A stretch of 64,000 nt of DNA, from assembly GCF_040782645.1 (NCBI RefSeq), contig NZ_CP160403.1:744001-808000 (forward strand). The letters are read 5' to 3'. Under the pieces are notes generated by a model, which made no database searches, was not told where the DNA came from, and was given only the letters and a program-made list of their open reading frames with translations. The stretch comes from Streptomyces sp. HUAS ZL42 (lineage in GTDB: Bacteria > Actinomycetota > Actinomycetes > Streptomycetales > Streptomycetaceae). A program made the translations under genes and the position numbers. Below, piece by piece: positions 8,776-16,643 of this stretch; within the stretch, counting starts at the first letter, position 1, and each line of letters begins with the position of its first letter.

Positions 8776-9381
8776 TCATGCGGGGACGCCGAGCGGCGGG
8801 TGCTCGAGCACGCGGGGCTTGTACTCGACCAGCTGGATGCGGCCGTCGAAGGTGCGGTGCTCGATCATCTCGAGGGCAACGTCCGGATAGCCGTCGTAGA
8901 TGCGTTCTTCGCCCGTGGCCCCGGTGATCACCGGGAACATCACGACCCGGAAGCGGTCGACGAGTCCAGCTCGTAGCAAGGACCGGCACAGGCTCAGGCT
9001 GCCGATCGTGCTGAGGAGCCCCGAGCCACTCGACTTCATGGCGCGGACCGCCTCGACGGCGTCGTCGCGGACGAGCGTGGAGTTGGCCCACGTCAGTGGC
9101 TCCTCGAGTGAAGAGGAGAACACCACCTTGGACGCTTGCGTGAGCTCGTCGACGGACGCCTCTTCCTCGGGCCTGAACTCGTCTTGGCCATTCGGGACCT
9201 CACCTGCGGCGAAGCCCGACATCAGGCGGTAGGTGTTCGCTCCCATCAGGTAGGTGGCCTCGGGCTGCTTGCCGAGCCATGCGAGGTACTCCGGGCCCTC
9301 GAGGCCCCAGAACCCGGGCCATCCCTCTCCCGATGCGTGGCCGTCGAGGGAGGTGATGAAGTCGACGAGAAGCTCCGACAT
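8776..9381 (-). CDS. Dihydrofolate reductase family protein (RibD C-terminal-like)
   Basis: 201 residues, complete. N-terminal strand MSELLVDFITSLDGHASG, the motif YLMGANTYRLMSGF and the late glycine block LLSTIGSLSLCRSLLRAGLVD match the DHFR/RibD-C fold that binds NADPH. These Streptomyces proteins are usually annotated only as dihydrofolate reductase family; the substrate is unknown. GGA lies 8-10 nt before the ATG. No link to the metal genes is evident. Confidence 0.9.
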   Translation of the reverse strand: MSELLVDFITSLDGHASGEGWPGFWGLEGPEYLAWLGKQPEATYLMGANTYRLMSGFAAGEVPNGQDEFRPEEEASVDELTQASKVVFSSSLEEPLTWANSTLVRDDAVEAVRAMKSSGSGLLSTIGSLSLCRSLLRAGLVDRFRVVMFPVITGATGEERIYDGYPDVALEMIEHRTFDGRIQLVEYKPRVLEHPPLGVPA

Positions 9382-9739
9382 GGCGGTGTCCTTTCCTAGC
9401 GTGTCACGAGCTTGGACCGGCCGGGAGCCACAAACTCATCGGCCGCGCTGTGGAGTAACGAGAAAACCCATGACGATGCAGCCGATCAGGCCTGCGGACG
9501 GCACTGCTTCGGAGGGCGCGGAGACCCACATGATTGCACTATGCACGCAGTCGGGGAATGGTCTCGCACGATTGGGCACGGCGGTTTGAGTTCTGTCAAA
9601 GGTCCAGCTCAGCCCCACCCGCGAACAGCCCCACAAGCAGATCCCTGACGGTACCGCTCCGGGCCGTCCCCCGGGGCCACTTCGGGACGTCCGACATACA
9701 CAGAACATCCACAAAACGGGGCCACGTGAAGTCGTCATG
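9382..9739 (+). other. Intergenic, no gene recognised
   Basis: Between the DHFR-family gene and the membrane-protein remnant. No frame has coding-like composition with a plausible start, and I see no repeat or strong hairpin. Confidence 0.5.
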
Positions 9740-10262
9740 GTGGAGCCGCTGAACAACGTCACGGCCATCCAGGACGACGCGTGGCGGCTGTGCTCGTGAC
9801 TCGTGTTGCTGCGCCACCCGTAACTGGTCAGCCCCCTCGGCTCGTACGACAGCGTCACCGCCACGAGCAGTACGAGAAGCGCCGCGGCGGCGTCGGCCAC
9901 CAACTGGACCCTCATTCCCACGAGGCCGCCGCCTGAAAGGCTCGGTCCGGGCCGCAACATCGGCGACGTGGCCCACGATCTTCATGTGCACGAGCAGCAG
10001 GATCGTCGCAACCGATGCTGATCAGCCAGCGAGGACGAGGAAGGCGGTGACCGCCCCGAGCCAGCCTACCGAGGCGGTGACATGTGCGGTGAGGGTGAGC
10101 TTGCGGAGGCGGGGGTTCATGGCCGTCGCGCTCAGTGGCCGCCCATCCCGCCACCGATCGTGTGCATGAGCACGAATGCCACCAGCAGCGCGGATCCCGA
10201 GACGATACCGAACACCTTCGCCCAGCGGGGCATGCCCGGATGTGATGCAGGGCCGTGCTCAT
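9740..10262 (-). pseudogene. Decayed pair of small membrane-protein genes
   Basis: Read from right to left, one frame gives GMPRWAKVFGIVSGSALLVA with the end GGGMGGH. A second starts MNPRLRKLTLTAHVTASVGW at 10120 but stops after 32 residues. Its continuation reappears in other frames as LLLVHMKIVGHVADVA and then VQLVADAAAALLVLLVAVTL with PRGLTSYGWR. This order matches a Streptomyces DUF2269-like integral membrane protein that has lost its middle and acquired frameshifts. Confidence 0.6.
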
Positions 10263-10410
10263 AGGCGGCGGTATCGGGGCGGGAGGTCGAGCCAGCCGTG
10301 TGTGGTCCTCAGATGCTCGAATGCCGGACGCGCAGTACAGGGCGCGCGACGACGTACCGGCAACGAGTAGCCTCGTTGAGCCTGGCGGCACATCCGCCGT
10401 CCGGACTGGC

Positions 10411-10416
10411 TATGAT
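10411..10416 (+). promoter_or_regulatory. -10 box of a leaderless promoter (DUF6153 at 10423)
   Basis: TATGAT, exactly 6 nt before the GTG at 10423. An inverted repeat GGCGG-CACAT-CCGCC lies at 10385-10399, where a regulator could bind. Confidence 0.5.
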
Positions 10417-10422
10417 CGCGCC

Positions 10423-10836
10423 GTGCTCATGCAACGGACGGTCACAGCGACGCCGAGGGCCCGCACGGCGGCTCCGCAGCTGAACCGTCTGCTGTGCCTG
10501 GCGACACTGTTGCTCGGCCTGCTGTTCACGCACGGACTGCATGGAGAAAGCGCCACCGGCCACCTCGATGCCGGGGTCACCACATCACTGTCCACGGACG
10601 GGCTGGAGCCCTCCGCGGATCACCATCACGATCAACCTGAGGACGGCGGGTCCACGGACTCCGCGCACAACTGCGCACCGGGTCAGCCGAACGAAGTGCT
10701 CGACGTACCTCCGCCCAGCACTTCGCCGCTCGAAGCGACCGATCTCTGCGGTCTGTTGCTTCTCTCTGGCACGCGAGCCGTCACCGCAAGCCCACAGACA
10801 GGCTTTCCCCCACAGACATCTGTGCTGCGCATTTAG
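10423..10836 (+). CDS. DUF6153 family protein
   Basis: 137 residues from the GTG at 10423 (an in-frame ATG is two codons later). Hydrophobic anchor LLCLATLLLGLLFTHGL, an acidic/His cluster (SADHHHDQPEDGG), the motif CAPGQP and the tail TSVLRI. The CA-x-GQP motif and length pair it with the paralogue at 1753-2217. It stands alone between remnants on the plus strand, yet keeps the same promoter geometry as the other copies. Confidence 0.65.
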   Translation: MLMQRTVTATPRARTAAPQLNRLLCLATLLLGLLFTHGLHGESATGHLDAGVTTSLSTDGLEPSADHHHDQPEDGGSTDSAHNCAPGQPNEVLDVPPPSTSPLEATDLCGLLLLSGTRAVTASPQTGFPPQTSVLRI

Positions 10837-11040
10837 GCAGACAGGGCACGCCCCTGCCTGTCGGCAGCTGTTCACCAACGCCTCCGTCGGCTCGGTGAAG
10901 GGCTTCGTGCGCTCAGAAACGCCGACGCAGCAACCGTGCCCTCGGGCCCGGCCGAGTACCCCGTGACTGGTCCATGCCGGGACCCGGCCTGCCCTCACTT
11001 CCTCGTCCCTGGAACTTCCAAGCCGCCGAAAGGCCCTTCC

Positions 11041-11775
11041 TTGTCCCTCGTCACCGACCACGCCGCATCCTCCTCCGCAACCCAGCCGCACCCTGAAGGC
11101 GGCCGAGCGGCCGCCCGCCGCGCTCGCTCTCGCCACCGCGCGCGCAAGCCGGCCCCGCTCGCGGGCCGCTACGTCGGATACGTCCTGTACTTCGTCGGCG
11201 CGGGCCTGATCAGTGGCGCCGTCGTACACCACCCTCTGGATCCGGCCCGGTACACGAAGATTGCCATCCTCGGCGTCCTGGTGTTCCTGACGGCAACACT
11301 CGTCAACGAGTTCCTGCTTGCCGCCGACCGCCCCGCTCTCCCCCGTGCCGTCCTCGTCATCGTGTCTTCGCTGCTGCTCTCGTTCGGCATCGGCATGCTC
11401 AGCGGCGGCCTGCAGCACTTCGAGGACTTCCCGGCCAGGGGCGCTGTACTTGTCCCCCTCGGTATCACCGTTTCCTTCGTCGCGTTCGTACTCAAGGACC
11501 CCCAGTCCTCTTGGCGCCGCATATTCGGCCCTGTTGGGCTGGCCGTCCTGCTCACTGCGACCGTCAGTTTCTTCGGCCTGCGCACGATCGCGGACGGGCT
11601 TGGCGAGACGCCTGGCGAGGGCGGCCACAGCCATGGCGGCGGTACGGAAGAGGAGCCGGACGAGCACGAGGCCGGTGAGGAGGCACCTGCGTCCTCCTCC
11701 GAGCCAACGGCCCCGAAGACTACCGCCCCGACCGCCACGGAGTCCGGTCACACCGAGGATGGTCACAGCCACTGA
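11041..11775 (+). CDS. Multi-pass membrane protein with His-rich C-terminus
   Basis: 244 residues from the TTG at 11041 (AAAGG about 9 nt upstream). A basic N-terminus is followed by about five hydrophobic segments (YVGYVLYFVGAGLISGAVV; IAILGVLVFLTATLVNEFLL; AVLVIVSSLLLSFGIGML; GAVLVPLGITVSFVAFVL; GLAVLLTATVSFFGL). The tail is acidic with clusters GGHSHGGG and GHTEDGHSH, plausible metal ligands. No family is recognised. The start is uncertain because an upstream ATG at 10936 is also in frame. Confidence 0.6.
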   Translation: MSLVTDHAASSSATQPHPEGGRAAARRARSRHRARKPAPLAGRYVGYVLYFVGAGLISGAVVHHPLDPARYTKIAILGVLVFLTATLVNEFLLAADRPALPRAVLVIVSSLLLSFGIGMLSGGLQHFEDFPARGAVLVPLGITVSFVAFVLKDPQSSWRRIFGPVGLAVLLTATVSFFGLRTIADGLGETPGEGGHSHGGGTEEEPDEHEAGEEAPASSSEPTAPKTTAPTATESGHTEDGHSH

Positions 11776-11993
11776 GACCCGCGGGCGCCCGGGCGGGTGG
11801 TGTCAGCGCAGTGACTGCACGGCGTAGAGGACGTCGAGGAGAGTAGCCGCCGAGACACTCCACCGAGGCCGAGGTACCAGTCGGAGCGATGTCGCCGGAG
11901 TCCGTAGGGGACAGCGGTGCGAAGGCTGCGGCGCCGACCAAGGAGGGGGCGAAGGTCGATGCAAGGGCAGCTGGGGATACCTGAGCGACAGTC

Positions 11994-12428
11994 ATGCCCC
12001 GACCGGCCAGGATGGGACCGCGGAGAGGCGGAGGGTGCCGGTGCGGCAGGACGGAGCCGGAGGATCCGATCGAGGTCTGGACGCTGCTCGAAGACGACAT
12101 GAAGCGCCTGCGGAACAAGTCCGGCGCGAACCGGCTGGGCTTCGCGGTGCTGTTGAAGTTCTCTTCGAGGTGGAGGCCCGGTTCCCAGACTCCGCCGGGG
12201 GTGCCGGCGGCCGCGGTGGCGTACGTGCTTGCAGGTGGTGGAGAACTGGAACAGCGCGAACAAGGACCTCTTCTACGGCAAGGACGGCGACCTGGCGGGT
12301 ACGGACATGGAAGCCCGGGAAGTCTCCATGCTCGCCCAAAGTGGGCCGAGAGGCTCACCGACGCGGACCCGTACGGTCGTTTCGAGCTGGACATGAACAG
12401 CCGCCTCGACCCGGACATGACGGCCTGA
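11994..12428 (+). pseudogene. Tn3-family transposase remnant (large internal deletion)
   Basis: The first part reads EDPIEVWTLLEDDMKRLRNK then SGANRLGFAVLLKF, the DUF4158 N-terminal domain of Tn3-like transposases. FEVEARFPDSAG and VPAAAVAYV follow in shifted frames. The second part reads VVENWNSANKDLFYGKDGDL and, in another frame, NPYGRFELDM-like sequence (ADPYGRFELDMNSRLD), both from the C-terminal catalytic region. About 700 residues are missing and at least three frameshifts are needed. No terminal inverted repeats were found. Confidence 0.75.
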
Positions 12429-12541
12429 GCAGCGGCGGTGCCCGGTCCGCGCGCCCCAGGTGACGACCGGGCCGGGCAGCGCGCGAAGGAACGCACGGCT
12501 GGTGGCACTGGTCAGGGGCGCCGTGATGTCTCCGGCGCCTG

Positions 12542-13300
12542 TCAGTGCTCGCTGGTGGCGATGTAGGTGCCGTGCCAGGTGTGGTCCCATACGACGCCGG
12601 TGGAGGCGTTGACCGAGAGCATGCCGTTGATCTTCCCGCCGCGCAGGGTGTGCAGGGTGTAGTAGCCGGGGAACGCCTCGGCCTCGCCAGCGGTCAGGTT
12701 GCCGCCCCGGTCGCGCAGCCACTTCTGGGCGCGGTCCTGGGCCTGGTCGGGAGAGATGCGGGTCTGGGTCTGGCCGCCGCCGTGCATGCCGTAGTCGGTG
12801 TTCCACATCATTGCCGGGCCGTACTCGATCCCGGTGTCACCATCGGTCGGGTCGACGAGGACCTCGGTGGCCGGCTTCCCGCTGTGGGTCTCCAGTTCGG
12901 CGTAGAAGTTCTTCGAGAACTGCATGACCTCACCGACACGTAGGTCAAGCCGGTCGGCGAAGGCATCGGCCCGCTGCCGGGCCTGGTCCAGGGTCGTCAC
13001 CGGGGTGCCGTCGCCGCGCTGCCAGTAGTGCCCGCCCATCATGCCCTGCCCCCACGAGCAGTCATCGCGGTCCATCATTCCCGGCCCCATGCCGGGCCCC
13101 CACGAGTCCCAGTCGTCCCAGTCGTCGCCAGATGTGCCCGACCTCCAGCAGTCGCTGCCCGAGGGGCTGGGTTGGGCGGCGGCAGGGCGGAGCGAGGCGC
13201 CGCCGGAGGTGCTGTCGCCTGCCGCGCATCCGACGGCCAGCGTGCCGGCCAGCGCGAGGGCCGCCAGCGCGGCGGCGGTCCGCCTGCTCGTGTGGGGCAT
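12542..13300 (-). CDS. PepSY-like lipoprotein with Met/Trp/Asp-rich linker
   Basis: 252 residues with lipobox LAVGC (Cys25). A low-complexity linker with WDDWDSW and MGPGMM-type repeats precedes a folded region: TTLDQARQRADAFADRLDL... and ISPDQAQDRAQKWLRDRGG, with FPGYYTLHTL and NASTGVVWDHTWHG. The alternation of AQ/A-helix and beta-strands ending in a glycine turn resembles tandem PepSY domains. GGAAGG lies 9 nt before the ATG at 13300; an in-frame ATG two codons earlier is too close to it. It is probably an extracytoplasmic metal-associated protein, but the role is not known. Confidence 0.7.
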   Translation of the reverse strand: MPHTSRRTAAALAALALAGTLAVGCAAGDSTSGGASLRPAAAQPSPSGSDCWRSGTSGDDWDDWDSWGPGMGPGMMDRDDCSWGQGMMGGHYWQRGDGTPVTTLDQARQRADAFADRLDLRVGEVMQFSKNFYAELETHSGKPATEVLVDPTDGDTGIEYGPAMMWNTDYGMHGGGQTQTRISPDQAQDRAQKWLRDRGGNLTAGEAEAFPGYYTLHTLRGGKINGMLSVNASTGVVWDHTWHGTYIATSEH

Positions 13301-13467
13301 GATCATCACCCTTCCGGGCCGTTCCGGCGGCCGCCCGACCCGGCGGCCGCGGATCTCTCCCCTCCAGCCTCTCTCGGGGCGCTGGGACCGCCCAGGGCCG
13401 TCCGGACCCGGCCGGTGCACCGATCGGCGTGCATGAGACGACCCAGTCAGATGACATCGTCTGAGAT

Positions 13468-13791
13468 GTGGCGGTGGCCCTGTTTCGCTCGCTGGGCCAC
13501 CCGGCCCGCCTGGCGATGCCGCGCCGCCTGGCCGAGGGCGAGGCCCGGGTGACCGACCTGGTGAACTGCGTGGGGCTGGCGCGGTCCACGGTCTCGGCGC
13601 ACCTGTCCTGCCTGCGCGACTGCCGCCTGATCACTTCCCGGCCGCAGGGCAGGGCCACCGTGCACACGCTGGCGCAGCCCGAGCTGCTGGACCTGATGGC
13701 CGCCGCCGAGCAGGTGCTCGCGGCCACCGGCGAGGCCGTCGACCTGTGCCCCACCCACGGGACCACCGCCGCCGAGGAGTCCGTCCGATGA
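13468..13791 (+). CDS. ArsR/SmtB-family metal sensor, CmtR-like
   Basis: 107 residues, GTG start. Winged helix-turn-helix with recognition helix RSTVSAHLSCLRDCRL. Cys48 and Cys52 sit in that helix and Cys94 near the C-terminus, reproducing the Cys57/Cys61/Cys102 pattern of mycobacterial CmtR, a Cd(II)/Pb(II)-responsive repressor. Metal binding would release it from its operator and express the overlapping CDF pump. The N-terminus is slightly shorter than usual. It overlaps the next gene by ATGA. Confidence 0.85.
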   Translation: MAVALFRSLGHPARLAMPRRLAEGEARVTDLVNCVGLARSTVSAHLSCLRDCRLITSRPQGRATVHTLAQPELLDLMAAAEQVLAATGEAVDLCPTHGTTAAEESVR

Positions 13792-14192
13792 GCACCACCC
13801 CTGCCACCGTCCCCGACGTCACCGGGCCGGCCGCGCACCGCGCCGTGCGGTACGCGAAGTTCACCATCGGCAACCACGTCCTCGAGGCGATCACCGCCAT
13901 CTCGGCCGGCGCCGTGGCCGGGGCGGTCTCACTGATCGGGTTCGGCATCGACTCCGGCATCGAGGTCGTCGCTGCGGTGGTGGTCCTGATACGGCTGCTG
14001 GCCGCGATCAGGAGCGGCGAGCCGGATGAGGCCAAGTGTCGAAGGTCGTATGTCACCCAGCTCTCCGTGCGTCACCGGAGTCGCGCGCATGCCCGAGACG
14101 TGAGGCGCCGCCTGCAGGCCCGCGTCCGGACGCGCCCATCGCTCCGGTCGATGAGCCCGTCCGGACGGCGGGCGAGAGAACGTCAGGCCTGA
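13788..14192 (+). pseudogene. Truncated cation diffusion facilitator (CDF) efflux pump
   Basis: Begins MSTTPATVPDVTGPAAHRAV; ITAISAGAVAGAVSLIGFGI and DSGIEVVAAVVVLIRLLA are the first two membrane helices of a CDF Zn/Cd exporter. After about residue 84 the sequence becomes Arg-rich and unrelated, then stops at 14192, inside the end of the convergent oxidase gene. A CDF protein needs about 300 residues and six helices, so the pump is dead although its CmtR-like regulator is intact. The breakpoint is near 14040. Confidence 0.75.
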
Positions 14193-15796
14193 TAGGCCAC
14201 GTTCGCCATCATCCCGGCCTCGCCGTGGTAGGCGTTGTGACAGTGCAGCATCCACTGTCCCGGGTTGTCGGCGTCGAAGAAGACGGACAGCTTTTTCTTC
14301 GGCAGCACGATCGCGGTGTCCTTGCGCGGGCCGGAGGCGCCGAGCTGGAACGTGTGGCCGTGCAGGTGCATCGGGTGCCACATGTCGCTGTCGTTGACGA
14401 AGTCGAGCCGCACCCGCCGGCCTTCCTGGATGGTGATCGGGTTCGCCTCGGGATTCTTCATGTCGAACGGTGTGCCGTTGATGGCCCAGTTGTACGTCAT
14501 CATGCCGCCGGTCAGTCTGATCCGGTGCGTGACATCGGTCTTCGCCGACTTGAGACGCACGTCGTCGGCTGCGCGCAGCTGGGAGGACGTCATGATCATC
14601 CCTTCGAGTTCCTTCGGACGGACGCTCGCAGACGGCCTGCTCCCCGAACCCGTACGAACCAGCGCGAGACCGTTGGCGTTCTTGCCCTCGGCCAGGGCGA
14701 CGAGCGGGAAGACGCCGTCACTGAGGGTGACGAGGACGTCGTAGCGCTCCCCCATGCCGACCAGCAGGGCGTCCACCTCCTGGTGCTGGACAGGGAACCC
14801 GTCGGTGTGGGTGATGGTCAGCTTGTGGCCGGCGAGGGCGACCCGGTACGCGGTGTCACCGCCCGCATTGATGATCCGCAGCCGCACTTTCTTGCCGGGC
14901 TTGCCGGAGTAGACGTCCGGGTCGGCGGCCACCCGGCCGTTGATCAGGTGGTGCGGGTACTTCACGTCGCCGGCGTCTCCGCCGAGGAGGTCGCTCTCGG
15001 CTCCCATGAGCATGAACTTCATCGACATGCCGCCCGATGAGGAAGCGGACGGGGAGTCGCCCATGTCCATCCCGTCCATGTCTCCCATGTCTCCCATGTC
15101 ATGACCCTCCATGCCGCTGGAGGTGGTACTGCTGACGTCTCCCATGCTCATGCCGCCCATGCCGTGCTTGAGCTCGGCGAAGACCTCGTCGGGGGTGCCG
15201 GTGACCCCGTCGACCCAGTCGTCGAGGAGGACGACCCACTCGTCGTCGTAGTCGAGGCTCTCCTTGGGGTCCTCGACGATCAACGGGGCGTACAGCCCAC
15301 GGTCGAGCTGGACGCCGACGTGCGGGTGGAAGAAATACGTGCCCGGGGCGTCGGCGACGAACCGGTAGGTGAAGGTCGAGCCGGCCCGGACGGCGGTCTG
15401 GGTGGCCGGCGGCACTCCGTCCATGTCATTGCGCAGCGCGATGCCGTGCCAGTGGATGGACGTGGGCGTCTTGTTCGGGAGCTGGTTCGACAGCTCGGCG
15501 ACCAGGGTGTCGCCCACCGACAGCCGGACCTCCTTTGCAGGAGTTCGGCCCTCGAAGGCCCAGGTCTTCGGCATGACGCCACCACCCAGGTCGATCATCG
15601 CGGGTGCCGCGGTCAGGGTGAGTTTCTGCTGGCGTCCGGTGGCCTTGCGCTTCTTGTCGACAGCGGCGACCGCCGAGCCGGATGGGTTGACCAAGGTGGT
15701 GCCGCTGCCGGAGCCACTGCTGCACGCGGCCAGCGCGCCGGCTCCCGCGACTCCGAGCCCGGCGAGCAGGACGGAGCGACGGTTGATGCTGTTCAT
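14183..15796 (-). CDS. Multicopper oxidase with Met-rich insert
   Basis: 537-residue exported oxidase; the N-terminus (NRRSVLLAGLGVAGAGALAAC) carries a twin-Arg-like signal with lipobox Cys25. Copper motifs occur in order: HWHG (His115, His117), HPHVG (157-161), HPMHLHGHTFQL and HCHNAYHGEAGMM near the C-terminus, giving type 1, 2 and 3 copper sites. Between domains is an insert of about 55 residues packed with Met (MGGMSMG, GHDMGDMGDMDGMDMG), as in CueO-type cuprous oxidases. It probably oxidises Cu(I) outside the cell. It is 78 nt downstream of DUF6153 and shares its CsoR-controlled promoter. Confidence 0.93.
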   Translation of the reverse strand: MNSINRRSVLLAGLGVAGAGALAACSSGSGSGTTLVNPSGSAVAAVDKKRKATGRQQKLTLTAAPAMIDLGGGVMPKTWAFEGRTPAKEVRLSVGDTLVAELSNQLPNKTPTSIHWHGIALRNDMDGVPPATQTAVRAGSTFTYRFVADAPGTYFFHPHVGVQLDRGLYAPLIVEDPKESLDYDDEWVVLLDDWVDGVTGTPDEVFAELKHGMGGMSMGDVSSTTSSGMEGHDMGDMGDMDGMDMGDSPSASSSGGMSMKFMLMGAESDLLGGDAGDVKYPHHLINGRVAADPDVYSGKPGKKVRLRIINAGGDTAYRVALAGHKLTITHTDGFPVQHQEVDALLVGMGERYDVLVTLSDGVFPLVALAEGKNANGLALVRTGSGSRPSASVRPKELEGMIMTSSQLRAADDVRLKSAKTDVTHRIRLTGGMMTYNWAINGTPFDMKNPEANPITIQEGRRVRLDFVNDSDMWHPMHLHGHTFQLGASGPRKDTAIVLPKKKLSVFFDADNPGQWMLHCHNAYHGEAGMMANVAYQA

Positions 15797-15874
15797 TTGC
15801 GTTGTGTCCTCTGTTCTCGAAACTGCCGATGTGGTCGCGGAGGGGACGGCACATCGCGCGCCGTCCGGCGCGGC

Positions 15875-16366
15875 CTATATGCGCAGTTGCGAGAGGACTG
15901 AGAGGTCGGGTGGAGCTCGGCCGACGGCAGTGTCGGGGACACGCCCCGCCGCGGCCTCCCGAAGGGAGATCAGCGGGGAGCATTTGCCCTCGTCGGGAAC
16001 GGCGAGTTGCACGGAGGCGACACCCGCCGTGGTGCAGTGCTGCATGCCGGACGCGGAGCAGCCACCGGCGTCGGCGCTGCTCGGGGAGGAAGGTGCCCAG
16101 GTCGGCGAGTCCCCCTCGTCCGGCATGACGTGGCCGGCGTGGGAGGCACTCGGCATGGACGAGCCGGCCATGTGGGCGGCGTGGGAGCCGCCTGGCATGG
16201 AGGAGCCGGCCACTTCGGACATGGAGGAGGTGGTTATGCCGGCCGAGGCGCCCATCGAGGCTGTGTCGTGATGGACGAGAACGGCCAGCGCGGCGCAGAG
16301 GGCGATCAGCACCCCGTACGTCCAGCGGACGGTCATGCCGCCGCCACGAGCTGTCCGTATCGCCAT
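15875..16366 (-). CDS. DUF6153 family protein (His/Met-rich)
   Basis: 163 residues. Hydrophobic anchor (YGVLIALCAALAVLVHHDTA), then repeated SSMPGGSHAAHMAG and SSMPSASHAGHVM units, dense in His and Met, and the typical tail GRAPPDLSVLSQLRI. The repeats make it the most likely metal binder of the five paralogues. It is the first gene of a two-gene unit with the multicopper oxidase. A CsoR box lies 42 nt upstream and the start is 6 nt from a -10 box. Confidence 0.78.
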   Translation of the reverse strand: MAIRTARGGGMTVRWTYGVLIALCAALAVLVHHDTASMGASAGITTSSMSEVAGSSMPGGSHAAHMAGSSMPSASHAGHVMPDEGDSPTWAPSSPSSADAGGCSASGMQHCTTAGVASVQLAVPDEGKCSPLISLREAAAGRVPDTAVGRAPPDLSVLSQLRI

Positions 16367-16372
16367 GGGCTC

Positions 16373-16378
16373 ACCTAA
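16373..16378 (-). promoter_or_regulatory. -10 box of a leaderless promoter (DUF6153-oxidase unit)
   Basis: TTAGGT on the minus strand, 6 nt before the ATG at 16366. The CsoR palindrome at 16408-16424 lies about 30 bp upstream, over the -35 region. Confidence 0.5.
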
Positions 16379-16407
16379 TCACATGCCTTTGCCGAGGTCC
16401 GGCCACT

Positions 16408-16424
16408 ATACCCCCGACGGGTAT
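16408..16424. promoter_or_regulatory. CsoR-type operator
   Basis: ATACCCCCGACGGGTAT, fitting TACCC-N5-GGGTA shared by four sites in this window. Copper-free CsoR would block transcription of the DUF6153-multicopper oxidase unit on the minus strand. Confidence 0.8.
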
Positions 16425-16643
16425 CGGAGGCGAGCGGACGGCAGCAACGCCGCTGACCGGCCGCCCCGGCCCGAGTCGCTTGGACTCGTCGGACCGCGAC
16501 TGGAGTTCGTCCAGGCTGGAACCGATGAGCGGCGGGCGGTGTACACAGAACGTGAAGCCGGCCGTGACGTGCGATTTCGATGGCAAGCCGCAAGGGACCC
16601 GCCCGTGCCACACGGCTGTCGGACAGGGGAGGAGGCTCAGCAG

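Noticed and set aside
11994..12428. A complete 144-residue protein in one frame.
   Set aside because: The recognisable Tn3 transposase pieces lie in three different frames, so the single open frame is a remnant and not a real gene.
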